Shown: piece by piece, positions 21,321-34,036 of the stretch | Layout: every line of letters begins with the position of its first letter | How positions within the stretch are numbered: the first letter of the stretch is position 1 | Origin: Rhytidiadelphus loreus | Lineage: Eukaryota > Streptophyta > Bryopsida > Hypnales > Hylocomiaceae | DNA: 64,000 bases | Assembly: GCA_947034895.1 (NCBI GenBank) | Contig: OX344764.1 | Location: 52,309,348 to 52,373,347, forward strand | Direction: 5' to 3' | The notes under the pieces: model-generated | Seen by the model: the letters and a program-made list of their open reading frames with translations, nothing else | The model's database searches: none | What the model was told of the DNA's origin: nothing | Translations under genes and position numbers: made by a program

Positions 21321-22129
21321 GAAGTTGTGGAAAAAAAATTTGTTCTATAAAGTCAATGTTCTTCAATGAAAGGTTTTGAAATCACAAAAAGAAATTAATG
21401 AACCGTTGTAGAATTGATTGTTATATTTCTTCAGATGAACCTTAACAGTATTATTTGGTTCCAAGGACCCCTAAACCACAATCAAACTACAATATAGGAT
21501 TAGTTGTTATATTTTTCTAAATGAACCTTGAAGATGCTATTCGGTTCCAAAGAGCATTAAACCAGCTTCAAAATAGTTTACAAAGTTTTGTGGTCAACAA
21601 TGCAAATCTTAATGATTTTTGTAAATTTTTGTTTTTGAAAATAAATATTCAAAAAATTACACTCCATTTTCTAGGACATCTACTATAATGTGAAAATCAA
21701 GCCTTTCTTGGATGGATGATGAATGGATGACATGGATGAAGTTCATTTGTACATTGATGAATGGATGTCCTTGATACAACATTTGATTTCAACATTGATT
21801 ATTTTAAATTAGAAAATTCCAAATTTTTTTTGCAATTTTTTCTATTTTGGATTTCTGACATTTCTATTTTGGGATCTGACAATACTATTTATTATCCTAA
21901 TATGTCTATTTTTAGTAAAAATCCTTGCAATGAATGCTCAAATCTAATCGCTCATCGCTCAAATGGCTCAATGCTCAATGCTTGTTGCTCCCCGCTCACA
22001 CTCTAGCATTGTTGGTATTCAGGGATAAGGACTTCACAGATTACTTTGAATTTAGACTGTTGTCCGTGTTTTCTTGTTTTGGACAATACTACATTATATA
22101 AAAATTCACTACTGATATTGTGTGCTTGC
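21321..22129. other. Flank with right copy of the duplicated segment; no gene
   Basis: About 21,650-22,012 is the partner of 1,690-2,140 (GATGGATGATGAATGGATGA, then the GCTCAA/CGCTCA words). The rest is AT-rich with no supported ORF. Confidence 0.5.
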
Positions 22130-23727
22130 AGTTGGAGGACGCCGCTTCAGAGTTGTATGACACTGTTATCCGATTGGATAATATTCCAGTGAATATGGCA
22201 GCTCTCATCAAGCCCGTGACACTAAAAAGAATATTTAGAGGGTCGGAGAATGAAACTCTGAAATATGGCATACACAAGCATGTTTAGAGGGGCGGACGCA
22301 TTCAAGAAGTTAGACACCTTCAAGGATTATAAGGGGGCGTTGCTTGCAGTTCATTGTCTTATTTTCAGATTGAACTTCCTCCATTAATGAATTTCCTTGA
22401 TTTTTTTATATATACCAATGATAATTTTTAGAAGTCTTCAATATGTAATCCACTTGACACTTGTGCAATGTGGATTTACAAATATTAAACCGTCATACCT
22501 TATATTTCTTTAATATTGAGATTGTTTTACATTCTCATTTCCAGCCTTTGTGTGCATCATGATCACCCTATTTGGGTCCATCTCGGGCCCAAGATGACTT
22601 CAATAGTGTCCTACCTTCTACAACATCAAATTTTGGATGGAAAATGGACATGATCCCACATTCACTTTGTATGAGTATCTTATGACTAATTTCTTTTCTT
22701 GTTCGTGTGCACAAGTATTTTATGTACGAGTTGTATGCCAAGAAGGCCATTGCAAAATCCGATTTGCCTCCCTTTTTGACAACCTGGTTGAACAAATCGA
22801 AAGACGATTGTATGTTCTCGACTTGGCAATTGAAGAACTAGACAACTCTACATCTCCAGGCTTGTTCCTGGTATCTTGAATGCAATATCCGGTCCATTCC
22901 GCCTGAGGAGGGCAATTTCTTTAGGTCACTAAAGGAGAACGCTCCTGTAGAGACTGAGTTTGATGAGTTCGTTGGACTTGATACTAACGCCCGTGCTAAA
23001 GCTATAGCAAAACGGGATGCAACTAACAAGAAAAAGTTGGAGAGATTGGAGGAGGCAAAGAAGAAAACAAAGGAAATCAAGTTGAAGAGGATCGCTTCGA
23101 AGGCTAAGAAGGAGGAAGAGAAGGCCAACAAGGAAGGCAAAAAGAAGAAGGCCAAGAATTCTATGCCGGCTACAAGTCAAGCTGACTTGAAAGACACCTT
23201 GTCTAGTTTTTCACTCACTTAGGACCACTTATTGCATGGCCTGACGCCTATTGTTTGGAATTTGGATCCCATCCCTGACATCGACGAGTGCATCATGAAC
23301 ATTTCATTGCAAGCTCTTTCCGCAGACAAAAAGGCCTTGGACAGCGTCAAAGCCTTTATGACAGTGGTAATTGCATGAATTTGTATGATATATGTCTACT
23401 TCTTTCTAGCACAACATAATAAAACATGTACTAATTGATCAGTTCAATTCTTACTTCTTCCTACAATGGACTTCTAGTGTTTGCTCACTATCTTCTTGTC
23501 ATTCACATGTCTTAGTGTAGCATCCAATTGACAAACACCGGTATTTCAACGGTGTATTGAGTACAAAACCTATGGTGGATTTGATTATTGTCAATGTTCC
23601 CGAAGGACTTCACATGCCTATCATCTTGACTTCACCTGGACCTATTCCTACTTGGAACCAGTTTTCAGAAGATTGGTTGGTCCCAATCTTTGACTTTACT
23701 CATGGTTACTTGCAAGACAATGAATGA
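22130..23727 (+). pseudogene. Decayed multi-exon gene of unknown function
   Basis: Several coding-like blocks lie in order on the plus strand, separated by AT-rich intron-like DNA. An exon after TGCTTGCAG (about 22,130-22,288) encodes LEDAASELYDTVIRL and then VNMAALIKPVTLKRI. A block at about 22,637-22,870 encodes an FTLYEYLMTNFF segment and EQIERRLYVLDLAIEEL. A block at about 22,865-23,222 encodes a Lys/Glu-rich coiled coil (RLEEAKKKTKEIKLKR), and a block at about 23,515-23,727 encodes MVDLIIVNVPEGLHMP. There are stops and frame changes between blocks and I cannot fix the exon borders. The composition looks like real protein, but I do not recognise the family. It may be a host gene fragment or an old transposon gene. 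Confidence 0.4.
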
Positions 23728-24323
23728 TTTTTGCAATGTATCCATTCCCCTCTAAACCACACAGAAGCCAACTTTTTGGCTACTACAAGGAATACGGGTT
23801 CTTAAATGGTGAAGCATGAACCATCTTTACTTGACGTCACTTTTTGATCCAAAGAAGACAATAATAGCTCATTTCCATCCATTCATAATTTTTATTCTAT
23901 TTATCATTATGAACAATTAAATCTCACTTAATTTTTTTCACAAACTCAACGGTTTGCCATCTCCCTCGTGGTCAAGAACATTGGCCCAAAGATTGGGCAT
24001 GACTATCCATCTTAGTATGTTCCTTTTGCAAAAGTAGGTGTTACTATAGACAAAGACGATTGCCTACAGAACTTATGTTTAAGGTTGTCTTGGTGGACAT
24101 CACGACAACTTGATAAACAAACGTCAGACAATGACTAGTAGAGATTCCGCGACAGCTAGTAAAGTCAAATTTACCTTTAACTTTCAAAAAAGTTACCACG
24201 TTTTTACCTCGGTCACCTAGATGCCATGTAGTGTCCACTTGGCACAAATTGGGGCACATGCAGTTCTGTCGGCTAGGGGCAAACTTGTATAAAGGCAATC
24301 GTAGGTAGAAGACTACGGCTGAG
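23728..24323. other. Gene-free stretch before repeat family A
   Basis: I see no coding sequence that can be supported. It ends where the family A repeat begins (TGTAAGCCCC). Confidence 0.4.
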
Positions 24324-25570
24324 TGTAAGCCCCAAATTCGTCACTTGGGACTCATTGTTTTCTTTTTTTTAGTTTATTACAAATTAAGGCATAAAATACT
24401 ATAAAAAGCCCAAAAAAGAGTGTAGAATCAAAATAGGTATGTCACGTACCAGTATAGCATTTGGTCATAAATAGCCTTTGGTCCATAGATTACCCACAAA
24501 ACCCACTTGTATATAGGTTAGAACCCGTAAATAGTAGGAAACAATAGGACTACCGGGGACTTACCCAAAATAGCCCAAACCTAGTGCATGTGACCATGAT
24601 AGGCTAAATTGGTCTTAGAAGAGTTAGGGAGGTCCCCACGTAAATCTCCAAAGATAGGTTCTAGTTTCTCCATTTCATCGACGAAATGTTAGGAATCCAA
24701 ATTGTTAGCTTGCAGGTGTTACTTGTCCCAGACAGGCTGCATGGAGGAATCCATAGCCGCCGGATAGTGTTCTTGGATCTGGAACATGTCGGGGTATCCA
24801 CAACGAAATTCATTCGCCAAGATTCCCTCACGTGTGAAAGATTCCCTGATTGCCGGTGATTCAACTGAAGGCAGTTTTCACCTCGCCACCGACCGTGTGC
24901 CAGATTAGCCCAAGACTTGGCATGTAGCTTGGGGGGCTCCATGAGAGGTTCTCCAAAAAGTCTCGGTTTTTTCTGATCTCCAAAAGATCTTTTTCCGAGC
25001 AATCAACCGCCAAAGGCCACGACGGGAAATTCATAGAAAACACCCAGGCCGCGGTAAAATCTCACTAAAAATTAGACTAGCATCTTTTATGTTCATAACG
25101 CGCCCCAACAAGTTTCATAGTGTTCCGATAGCGGGAGGCAGCCGAAATCAACAACATTCCCCCAATTAATAATTACGGCAAGATCCTTGCGGGGTTGACT
25201 GGCGTCCCAAGAGCGTACGAAGTCGGAACAAAGACATCAAGGAGTCTTTTCTTACTCCCTAGAGCCTCCCCAACAACCCTAGCTAGTTACCTAGGCCAAA
25301 AGAGGTAAAACCCAAAAGTTAGGTTTATACCCTTTTAATTGGCCCCAGTTGGCACTAGTTTCCGATGGGTTTTTTGTGATAGAAATAGGGGGTAGGGGAT
25401 CATTAGGGCTAAAAATGGCATTTTGAATCCATTGGCGCAATCCGTTTGCAATTCCGAGCTAAACTCCAAAAGTTAGAAGTTAGGGCCAGCGTAAAACCCA
25501 AAATTAGGTGAAAATCTCAAATTTGGATGAAAATCCGGATGGATGAGGTTACTCGTCGAGGGGGGGAGTG

Positions 25571-28500
25571 TGTTGTAGCACAGGAAAATTGAAATGCTTC
25601 TTTAAGACCGGAAAAGGTCCTAAAGTGACTTGTTTATCGTTCCCATAGAGATTTGTCACTGATTCTTAATAACCGAATATACGGACAAGGTTTACCACAA
25701 AAAACCCAAGCAAAACCTACTCAAATCCGTTAGGAAAACTTAACTAAGCTATCCGGATCACCTCTAGATCTGAATCTAAACTATTTCCTAATCCCTTGCT
25801 CTCTACAGTCTACCTACAATGAGGACCAAAACTAGAAACCAGGTAGCTAACCCAGTTTCCGGATTTCCTGTCAACGTAACCGGATTCGAGTTTAACCTCT
25901 GGACCAAGAGGGGTCTGCGTATTGTGCTTAAAGAAGGAAGCTGATTACCTACCCTCTGCGTTTTATAGTGTCAAAAGTGCCACTTTCAAATAAACCAACA
26001 ACAATACACACATATACTACTTAACCGACTTTCCTTCACAGCTAAACCGGAAGATTCCGGATCAGCAGATCACACAAGAAAACCTAGCTAAACAACCTAA
26101 CAAATACTACAACGACGACCTATTGGATTAGTCTAAGATCCGGGTAGAATCCGGGACAGACGAAATGGAGAAATATCACATCTCCTTCAGTTTCTGGTTA
26201 ACCGAAGAACCTATCAACCATTAAGCTTAGAGAGTTCCTATAATTCGACGGTTACAACTCCTAGCCTACTGGGATCGTATTCAACTTAACGGAATCTGAA
26301 CTGATCACGCCATTTGGGATCAGGAAAACGCCGTCTCACACAGACTCACTTAAACTCCAGAATCCGGATAAACCCAACATCCGGGCATACTCCCCCTCTA
26401 CCTATTCCTGCAATCCAAATGAACATACAATGACTGACTATGCCATCCAAGTACGCTCAGACACAAAAGGTGAATCAAAAAGCTCTGACTTGTATTGCAC
26501 GATGCTAAGAAAACAAGATCCGAAAATGCACGTTTAACAACTAAAAATCTGAATCCTAAATAGTTTACAACCCAAGGGCTTTTACCGCCCAAGGGAATCA
26601 AAAGTAAACCCCCAAGGGAATGACACGTGTCATTCTCCTTATCCTCATCATACTTGACTTCATATCAGCCGGCCCTTTACCATAAAAAACGGATCTCAGA
26701 TCCTAAAAATCCAGATCCAGGCAATTTCAACAGAAACTCCCTACTCATCTAAAAAGCTACTTGGAAACTACTTTTCCACCCAAAACTTAGGTTTTTAGCC
26801 GTCCACCTATTGTTCTACCTAACCCTAAAATCACTTCTTCTGTCGCTTAGCTGGGGTCTTCACTGAAGTTGTAGCCCCCTTCCTTGTTGGTTGTTTCCGG
26901 GCAGAACCGGAAACATTTGAAGCCCTTCGCTTCTTTGTCTTCGACTTCTGTGCCTTCAACTTGGTCTTGGTTGGCTTTGGAGTTGCTAATTCTTGGTCTG
27001 GATCAGAGTATGGCTCAGATTCTTCCCCACTCCTAGAACCGGATTCTTCCTCTTCCTCTTCAGATTCGTCTTCTTCTTCTTCTTCTTCGGACCCTAACTC
27101 GATGGGTTTCTTGTGCAACTCCGATCTTCTCTTTGCTGCTTCACTTGGAGACCGGGAAACGGCCGATTTCTTACTTTCCGGGGTTTCCCGACTTCCTTCT
27201 TTGACTTTGGTATGACCGCGAGTCTGAGATCCAGGTGTAGATACCCGATCCGCACCGGATTCTTGCATAGCACTTCCTTTCGCTGGCGTGGTAACCTCTA
27301 CACTTCCCGGAGACTTTCCGGTTTTATCCCGACCCAACAGTGACATATGCTGACTATCCGATCGGGGAGGTTTGGCGGGAATACCCTCCTTTCTTGCTGT
27401 GGTTTCCGGTTTTGATTCCGGTTTCGGAGGCTGACTGCTCTCTCCCACTACATCCCTCAACTGAACAAGTAATTCTTCCAGTTGTGAATGGAAGGTAACT
27501 AGAACATTAATGACTTTGTCCCCTATTTTTCCTTCCCCTTCTAAAACCTTTTCATCGAAGAGCTTGGCCTTGTTTAGTGTCTCAACTGGATATGCAGTAA
27601 ACTCTGCAATCCAGTCGAGCATCTCCTTTGACCAGATTGAGTTTTTCCTCACCTGATCACTCTCCTGACTACTCTCTCTCAACTCCTTTTTCAAGGTGAT
27701 CACCTCATCCATCAGTACATTGATTTTCTCTTTTCCGGCCCTACTCTCAACATCCTGAATGAGATTCCGGATCTGTTCCTCACATTGACTCACGGGGATA
27801 TCACCTAGCAATTTACTCACCCGAACTAGGGTACTTCTTTCTTTCTCATGACCCTCCCTGACCTAATTTAGGTCCTTGATGATCTTCTTAAGCGGATCAC
27901 TCCCCCAGACTGGGTCTCGTTCTTCCCTTTTTGACTGTTCCGGTTTATCCTTGCCGGAATCCCCGGAAGACTCTTCTAGTCTCTACACATTTTCTTCTTT
28001 TGAGTCTGCCTTCATACCATGTGCTAGCCTTATTTCTTGACCCTTATACTCACGCCTTTCTTCTACTCTTATGCAGTCATGCGCGATTGCGCGTGGTACA
28101 AGTGGTAAAGGAAAGGAGAAAGACTAGACGGCTTTGTTTTCCCTACTGCCTTACAAAGCTTTCCCACATGATTCCGCAAAACTAACCCCCAATCGACTTT
28201 CCGGTCTCCGGACAGAGCACCGAAAATCGTGATGCCTAGAATAATAGTTAACCTAGTACCCCTATCCAAACTAAAGATGGGGACCAGGAATTCTAACACC
28301 CTCCTTTCCCGATCGTCTTTGCACTCATTCACGGTATACCCATCCTTAGGGTGAGGAGGGTTTAGAAACTTACCCACCGCATACTTGCCCGTCCTTGAAG
28401 CGGGCCCTTCTCCTCCCCTTGTGAATCCGTAAACTTCCCGCCATACCGCTGGGGTCCATTTGTCCGGAACTGCTCGCATGGTCTTCTTCCACTCGTTCGA

Positions 28501-29262
28501 CTGTGGGTGTAACACTTCCCTCACCATCACCTCGTCCTTGAAATTCCATGGCCTCTCCAGCAATCCGGTGCAGCCCGGCTGGCTCAAGTCCTCCAACAAA
28601 TCCGCTTGCAACACTGCATCTTCCGGAATCACCGGACTGACGTGCTTCAACGATACTTTCACAGTCTCCTCTTCCAACTCATTTCCGGTCATGGTTGTCT
28701 CCTTACTTCACACTATTGCAATAGTTCCTCACCACACTCACTGTCTCAACTGAAGGTGTTGAAACAGATACTATGTTGGGAAACCCCGGAAACTACTACA
28801 CACGAGAAAAATAACAAACAACAATGGAGGAGGCCGGAAATGTGTACAGGAACCCTAAATGTCTTGGCTTTAAACTTTCCGATCGGGAAACCCCTAATTT
28901 CCTACCGTTTGATCCTGCCGTTCTTGCTAATTATCCGTTAATCCGACCATTCTCTAATTTCCGGGTACCGTTGGTGGTCCTAATTAGCTCCAGCTGTCGC
29001 CCGATAGTCTAATTACCGCCTCGATTCCCGATTCCGGTCTCCGCATGGGTTTCCCGATATCCTTGGTAATTCCGGTTCTGTTGAATACTAATTTTCTGCT
29101 TAACTACTTTTTCATTTTATGATTTTCCTATCTTTCGGTTTTCAATACTATGCTATGCACTTGGTTAAATCATAGGAAATTTGAATTTCCTATTTAAAAA
29201 AAAAAAAAAATAACTATAATTATATAGTATCTATATGCCTAGAGTGATTTTGGATCACGACA
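25571..29262 (-). mobile_element. ORF-bearing LTR-like element 3
   Basis: Read on the minus strand it starts TGTCGTGATCC and ends GCTACAACA. Flanks are GAGTG (25,566-25,570) and AAGTG (29,263-29,267), a 5-bp duplication with one mismatch. The undisturbed site exists in copy 2 of repeat family A, where GGGGGGAGTG runs straight into GGCCCTTGG (about 61,821-61,838). This confirms both edges. It carries a decayed relative of the 638-aa protein of element 1. Confidence 0.83.
26831..28692 (-). pseudogene. Relative of the LTR-borne 638-aa protein, decayed
   Basis: The segment 28,692-28,069 (207 aa) matches the conserved N-terminal domain: GCTGLLERPW, WREVYGFTRG, then PPHPKDGY, VLEFLVPIFS, ITIFGALSG and SPFLYHLYHA. 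A frameshift follows near 28,060 and at least two in-frame TAG codons lie between there and 27,820. The segment 27,820-26,831 (329 aa) is the C-terminal half. It has a coiled-coil stretch, the acidic GSEEEEEEDESEEEEEE run (TTC/TCT microsatellite on the plus strand near 27,055-27,095), and a basic tail ending KTPAKRQKK. The layout is as in element 1, so the match is convincing despite strong divergence. Confidence 0.7.
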
Positions 29263-29281
29263 AAGTGGGCCCTTGGAAACC

Positions 29282-29288
29282 TATAAAA
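29282..29288 (+). promoter_or_regulatory. TATA box in repeat family A, copy 1
   Basis: TATAAAA occurs in CCTATAAAAGGGGG, conserved in position and context in copy 2 (61,845-61,851). It is probably the core promoter of an LTR. Confidence 0.55.
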
Positions 29289-29760
29289 GGGGGCCCTTCT
29301 TTCTTTCAAAACACCCCCAATATTTGTTTTGGGTCCGTGGGTCCAACCTCTCTTGGTTTTGGCAACTTTTGGCCAAAACTTCCTATGGTGTTTTTGGAGC
29401 ACTTTGCTCCTTTTTGTTGTTGCAATTTTAGTGTTGAAGGTCCGTGGGGGGACCTTCTTTCTTGTCTTGTAACTCTTGTGTTTTTTTTAAAAGTTTTCTT
29501 ACCATCCAAGTCTTCTTTTTGTGTCCTTCGTCCGCGTCTTGTACTAACCCTGGAACCACCCTCCACCGTACCTTGGCGATGCCGCTTTGGGGGGCTTCTA
29601 GTTTCATGTTGTGTTATTTTATGTTGTACTAACCTTCCCTTACTAACCACGTTTCTCTCCGTGCTTCGTACTAACCAAGTCTATTGCTTTTGCAATTGAC
29701 TCAAGTCTTTGTGTCCGTGTGTGGAAAAGAGTGGAGTAGTTCCCCTTGGGGTAACCAGAC

Positions 29761-30521
29761 CCCACCGTTCCTTGTTCAAAGTTAGAACATCATATTCAAT
29801 ATTTTGAGACCTCGGGACCCTCTCAAAATAACATTACCTATGGGCTCCCAAAACTTGCATTCTATTTCCATTAGATTGAGCGCAAAATTTGCGAACCAAA
29901 TTATCTAATGAACACCAAATTCTCTAATTAAGATAACAACAATTTCCATTAAAATGATAGTTTTGCAAAATTTGAGAGTCTTTTTGTAGTTTCAATTTAT
30001 TGTAGAAGTAGTGTTTTGATTCATACAAGTAAATATTGTATCTTTTAATGAACACCAAGCCATGAGCTGAATGGTTGGTTGAGTGAGGCAATTTATCTTC
30101 TTCAGGCAGTTAGAGTTCCAATCACATTGAATTCGTATGAGTAGTTGAAAAAATACATGACTCGGAGTAGCTAAGTGAGCTTTATAGGTAGGAAAATTGC
30201 ACCAACCAACCAACCTCCTTCCTGAAAGGGTGACAAGTGCTCAACACATTAACAAAATTAAAGTGGTTATATCTACTAATCATTTTTTTCTAATCACTTG
30301 TTATTTCTAAATACAATTTTTACAAACAATAAAAAAAAACTATATCAAGAATTATAAAGAAAACAACACGGAAAAATATAATAGTCAATATATTAAAAAT
30401 ATATAGAGGCACACTATCTTTATAGAACAAAACTACTATCCAAGGAATATATGAAATATTCAATACAAAATACTATAAATTCAAAAACTAAACCAAATTA
30501 AATGAATCTAATCCAAAAATA
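29761..30521. other. AT-rich stretch without a gene
   Basis: No supported ORF or repeat. The left end of the hairpin-marked element may lie here, but I could not find terminal repeats or a target duplication. Confidence 0.4.
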
Positions 30522-33359
30522 TCAAACATATGAAGCGAGGCTGTGGTTGATGATTTCAATTTGTGGAGCCGGGATCTTGAGCAAACATTGTCGAGTATCC
30601 TTTCGAATTTGAGACTTCCATGCTGTCATGAGAGCGTTGGTTTCTTCCCAAATAGGTGGATCAGCTATATCAACCTTCCAACGTAAACCTCTTTCACTAT
30701 CCCATCTAGTATAGTAGTCTTGAACATCTTGACTCCTTGATGTTGGGCGAAAGTATTGAATGAGAACACAATTCGGTTTCTCAGGGTTACAATCTGGATT
30801 AGACAAAGCCCTTGCAATCCAAACCGGCCGTGTGTCACCATCTGCAGGACGAACTGCGACAAAATATCCTTCAAAGACATCACGACCAACCCTGAAGGAT
30901 GGTTGGGGACGCCCCCTCAAAGGCCCAACATACACATCATCCTCCCCAAATTCTTCACGATCCTCGCCATCTTCTCCTAATCGATCTACCACATTTGCTT
31001 GAATACGGGTAGCGGGCCAAAACCCATCCTTCAGAACATGAGACGCAGTGATTGGTTCCTGCAAAGCATCCCTCACATCGCGCCAGTAGTACACCAAATG
31101 CTCGTAACGCCTTCGGCACTCTCCTGTGACATCTGCATTGCACAAGTTCTTCCAATACTTTACAAACCCAGATATGCCCTTCATAATGTCCTCAACACCT
31201 CTCATAGGCTTTGGAGGAACTGGCAACGGCACTCCACGAGGCCACATACTATGCCCCTCAGAATCCTCCTTCCACAACTTAATACCTCTGCCATCTCCTC
31301 CCAACCATTCCACATCAGTGCACAACAATTTGTACTTCATGACCGGAGTTCCATTTGAATCCAAGTAGAACTTCACTTGTTGCGGCTTTGTATGTCCGAC
31401 AAGGATATCATCACCATCCACAAATGCACCTGCAATGAATCCTTTGAAGTCTGGCACCTCCTCAATGAGGTGAGGGATAGTGGGAATGGATTCTACATCC
31501 ATAAAGGACTTCATGAGAGCTGGGATCGTTGGAAAGTTCTCCTTCTTCAATAACATACTCCATCTTTCAAACAAAGCATCAATATCGTCATGCGTGTGAC
31601 CCACAATCATGAAGTTCACGTACACTTCACGAAAGATCTTGTTTGCTACAAGTAGAGACTAGAAACAAAAAACATATCTATTCTTGTTGTCCCCAGTGGC
31701 ATTATCCATTTGCACATTAAGAATGGGCGGCAATTGTGTTGCCGGAACTAATGTTTCCGGGGTGGGGGGTAGTGACGCTTCGCACATCTCTGCACCTTTG
31801 AGGATATTGTGAAATAAAGGCGCCGACCCTGACCCCACAAACAATTGGTGAGAAGAAGACTTCGGTGGTTCCTCTAAGTCTCGCAACAACTTTGCCATTG
31901 ACCCTATAGTATAATTCGAATCGTGGGGGAAGATATCCAAGCCATAATGTGCATAACGAACATCTCCATGACCATGCGCAATCATGCTAGTGACAAAAAC
32001 GAGCAACTTCACTAAGCCATCCGTCTCTTTGCTCTTGTGAGAAAAGACTGGAGAAGCGGTCTTGGCATGATCCATCTTGTCGTGCATAATTGTAAGGCAC
32101 TCGTGAGGAGAAGTATGCGACATGTAACGGTTTGCATAATACAACTCTCTGTGTGCATGAGCAATTGCAAGATGCTTGTCCAATCTGATCGACCATTTCA
32201 AAGCGGTTTGGGAGCCAGCTAGGGCACCCTTCCTAAGCTCTTGCAATTTGTCACAAGTGCCGCACCGAGCGAAATTATCACCTGGTTTCTTAACGTCATA
32301 CTCTGCAAACTTGGTAGATCTAATCTTGCTCAAGTTGGAAGCGGAGACCTCCTTGAGTCCAAAAGCAACATTGGCCTCATTGATTTTCGGAATCTGATCC
32401 TTCCATTGAAAGGTAGCTGGGAGAATCATGGACACAATTTTGTCTCCTGACTTCAAAGTCCTAGTCTTATGTGGTATGTGATCAGCCTCCTTGTCTACAA
32501 TGCACTTCAACGTCGCAACAGCTTGTTCTGTGTGCTTCTTTAGCTTAAGCAATCCCGAATTACCATGCTCCCTGGCTTCTCGTTGATTCTTTGCATATGC
32601 TTGGTAACGGTAAAATGTCGCTTCAGGGACTCCTACAATAAGCATCCATGCTCACATGCAAACATTGATGCCTTCTACCGTAACCATTTTCCTCCCACGT
32701 GAGTCATGATGAGCCGACCTATGAACATCTATCTTCATGTGGGCTCTGAACTTAAAGCTAGATCGTTAATACATGCGTTCACGGAAGGCACGAATTTTTT
32801 CCCTTGGAAATGGCTGAACACAATTCTTGCTGCAGTAGACTTTGCTAGACACTGTATTGATAGCGTCTGTAGTGAGGAGTTCTTTTGCCTTCAAGCCAAT
32901 ATCGCGAGGTGCATTCCGTATGATACTTGTATATGGTCGGGCCGTGGACGTAGAGGGTGGATTCTGCAGACTAGCTTGAATACGATTGAATGTATCTCGG
33001 GCATCATGATCGTATAGACTTGCTCCGCGGCAATGGACTAGTTTAATAGGCCATGCCACTAGCGAGTACACCTGCTCATGGGGGATGTCCTCTTCACAAT
33101 GTGTCTTGGAAATGTGGATCCCTACGTGCGTGTCTCCGAGTGGACCATTCGCGCCGAGAACCAAGTCAGAGTTCACACTGTGGCAAGTACCTTCACCAAC
33201 GAGTACGCCCTGGTTGTTGTACAAAGTCACGCACTTTGTAATCCACAATCGACGTGGGAGACCTTCACACTCCGGAACGCCAACATTCATCTCTTCCAAA
33301 TCTTGAAATTCATCGTCTGATGATAAGATCATGTTGATTGGATCCTCTGTGGAACTCAT
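30522..33359 (-). pseudogene. DUF7869-type transposase-like protein with three in-frame stops
   Basis: A single frame of 946 codons is broken only by TAA (32,766-32,768), TGA (32,652-32,654) and TAG (31,659-31,661); there are no shifts. The N-terminal part has an acidic leader and YCSKNC then REKIRAFRERMY, the start of a Cys-containing region. The middle has MLIVGVPEATFYRYQ, a segment typical of these proteins. The core motif LNVQMDNATGDNKNRYVF comes just before the third stop. After it come REVYVNFMIVGHTHDDID and a C-terminal half with VGHTKPQQVKFY. DN...NKN followed by GHTHDDID is the hallmark of the DUF7869 family as I know it. An RNase H-like transposase role is plausible but not established. 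The frame starts at 33,359. Hairpin copies cluster just upstream (33,428-34,258), a possible promoter. Confidence 0.72.
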
Positions 33360-33427
33360 GGTACCTATTCATTACGAGATAGATATAAAGAATAAGTATA
33401 ATAGTCACAAATTAATGTAGCCGCATA

Positions 33428-33449
33428 TCAGCTTGCCTCGAGCTAAATT
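33428..33449. repeat. Hairpin repeat 1 (degenerate)
   Basis: CAGCTTGCCTCGAGCTAAAT keeps the right arm TCGAGCTAAA; the left arm is degraded. It lies upstream of the DUF7869-type gene. Confidence 0.45.
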
Positions 33450-33616
33450 TAACATCGAAAGAATATTGAAATACTGAGAAGAACTAATATATCGCATGAT
33501 TTCATATCGTGATGACTACTAGTATATATAATAATCCTATAGGGCACAACATAAAGTATAGGGCAATAGGGTTCAGTAAACAAGAAAAAAATGTTATGAG
33601 AAATGCCAACATCCGA

Positions 33617-33653
33617 CCCAGCAGTTCAGCTCGACTCGAGCTAAACTGCTGGG
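33617..33653. repeat. Hairpin repeat 2
   Basis: Arms of 18 nt around a central C, extending the core outward by CCCAGCAG/CTGCTGGG. One mismatch. Confidence 0.8.
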
Positions 33654-33844
33654 CTGGATGCTTCAATTCCCTGAACCAAATCATCATTTACATTGTTGTA
33701 TTTTTGTATGTCATGATTTCTTAATATAATTCCCTCGAAGATTCTAGAACAAAACTAGGAGCGCACAATAGTCCTGACATATCACATTATCAGTTTAGTT
33801 TGATTTTGACGTTCAAACAGAATGAGATGCTGTGCTTCATATGT

Positions 33845-33871
33845 CAGTTTAGCTCGAATGGAGCTAAACTG
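33845..33871. repeat. Hairpin repeat 3
   Basis: Arms CAGTTTAGCTCGA and TGGAGCTAAACTG, one mismatch near the centre. Confidence 0.75.
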
Positions 33872-34009
33872 CAATATTAAATATAGAACCTTTGTCCATG
33901 TCCAAATCTCATAATAAGACTGACATATCACATTTTGAGATAAATCTTGATAAATACTTTGTATATTTGTGCAATACTGTTATTTAGGCAAGTGACGAAT
34001 CTAATATAT

Positions 34010-34036
34010 CATTTTAGCTCGATTCGAGCTAAAATG
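34010..34036. repeat. Hairpin repeat 4
   Basis: Perfect 13-nt arms CATTTTAGCTCGA and TCGAGCTAAAATG around a central T. The outer bases differ from copy 3 on both arms and still pair. Confidence 0.8.

Larger units (their letters stand above)
24324..29760 (+). mobile_element. Repeat family A, copy 1 (LTR-like), split by element 3
   Basis: The start TGTAAGCCCCAAATTCGTCA matches copy 2 at 60,574 (TGTGAGCCCC...). The two copies stay closely similar to 25,570, where copy 1 is interrupted by element 3. Similarity resumes at 29,268 (GGCCCTTGGAAACCTATAAA) and continues past ACCGTACCTTGGCGATGCCG near 29,566. A TG start and a TATA box deep inside resemble a long LTR with U3 and transcription start. I could not fix the 3' end or a target duplication, so the end coordinate is approximate. 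No coding function is seen; the minus-strand frame at 24,661-25,002 is shared by both copies but resembles nothing known to me. Confidence 0.6.

Noticed and set aside
10753..33359. Non-standard genetic code or programmed readthrough to explain in-frame stops
   Set aside because: All three stop codons are involved, and the intact genes here (kinase-like, element 1 ORF) have none internally. Decay is simpler.
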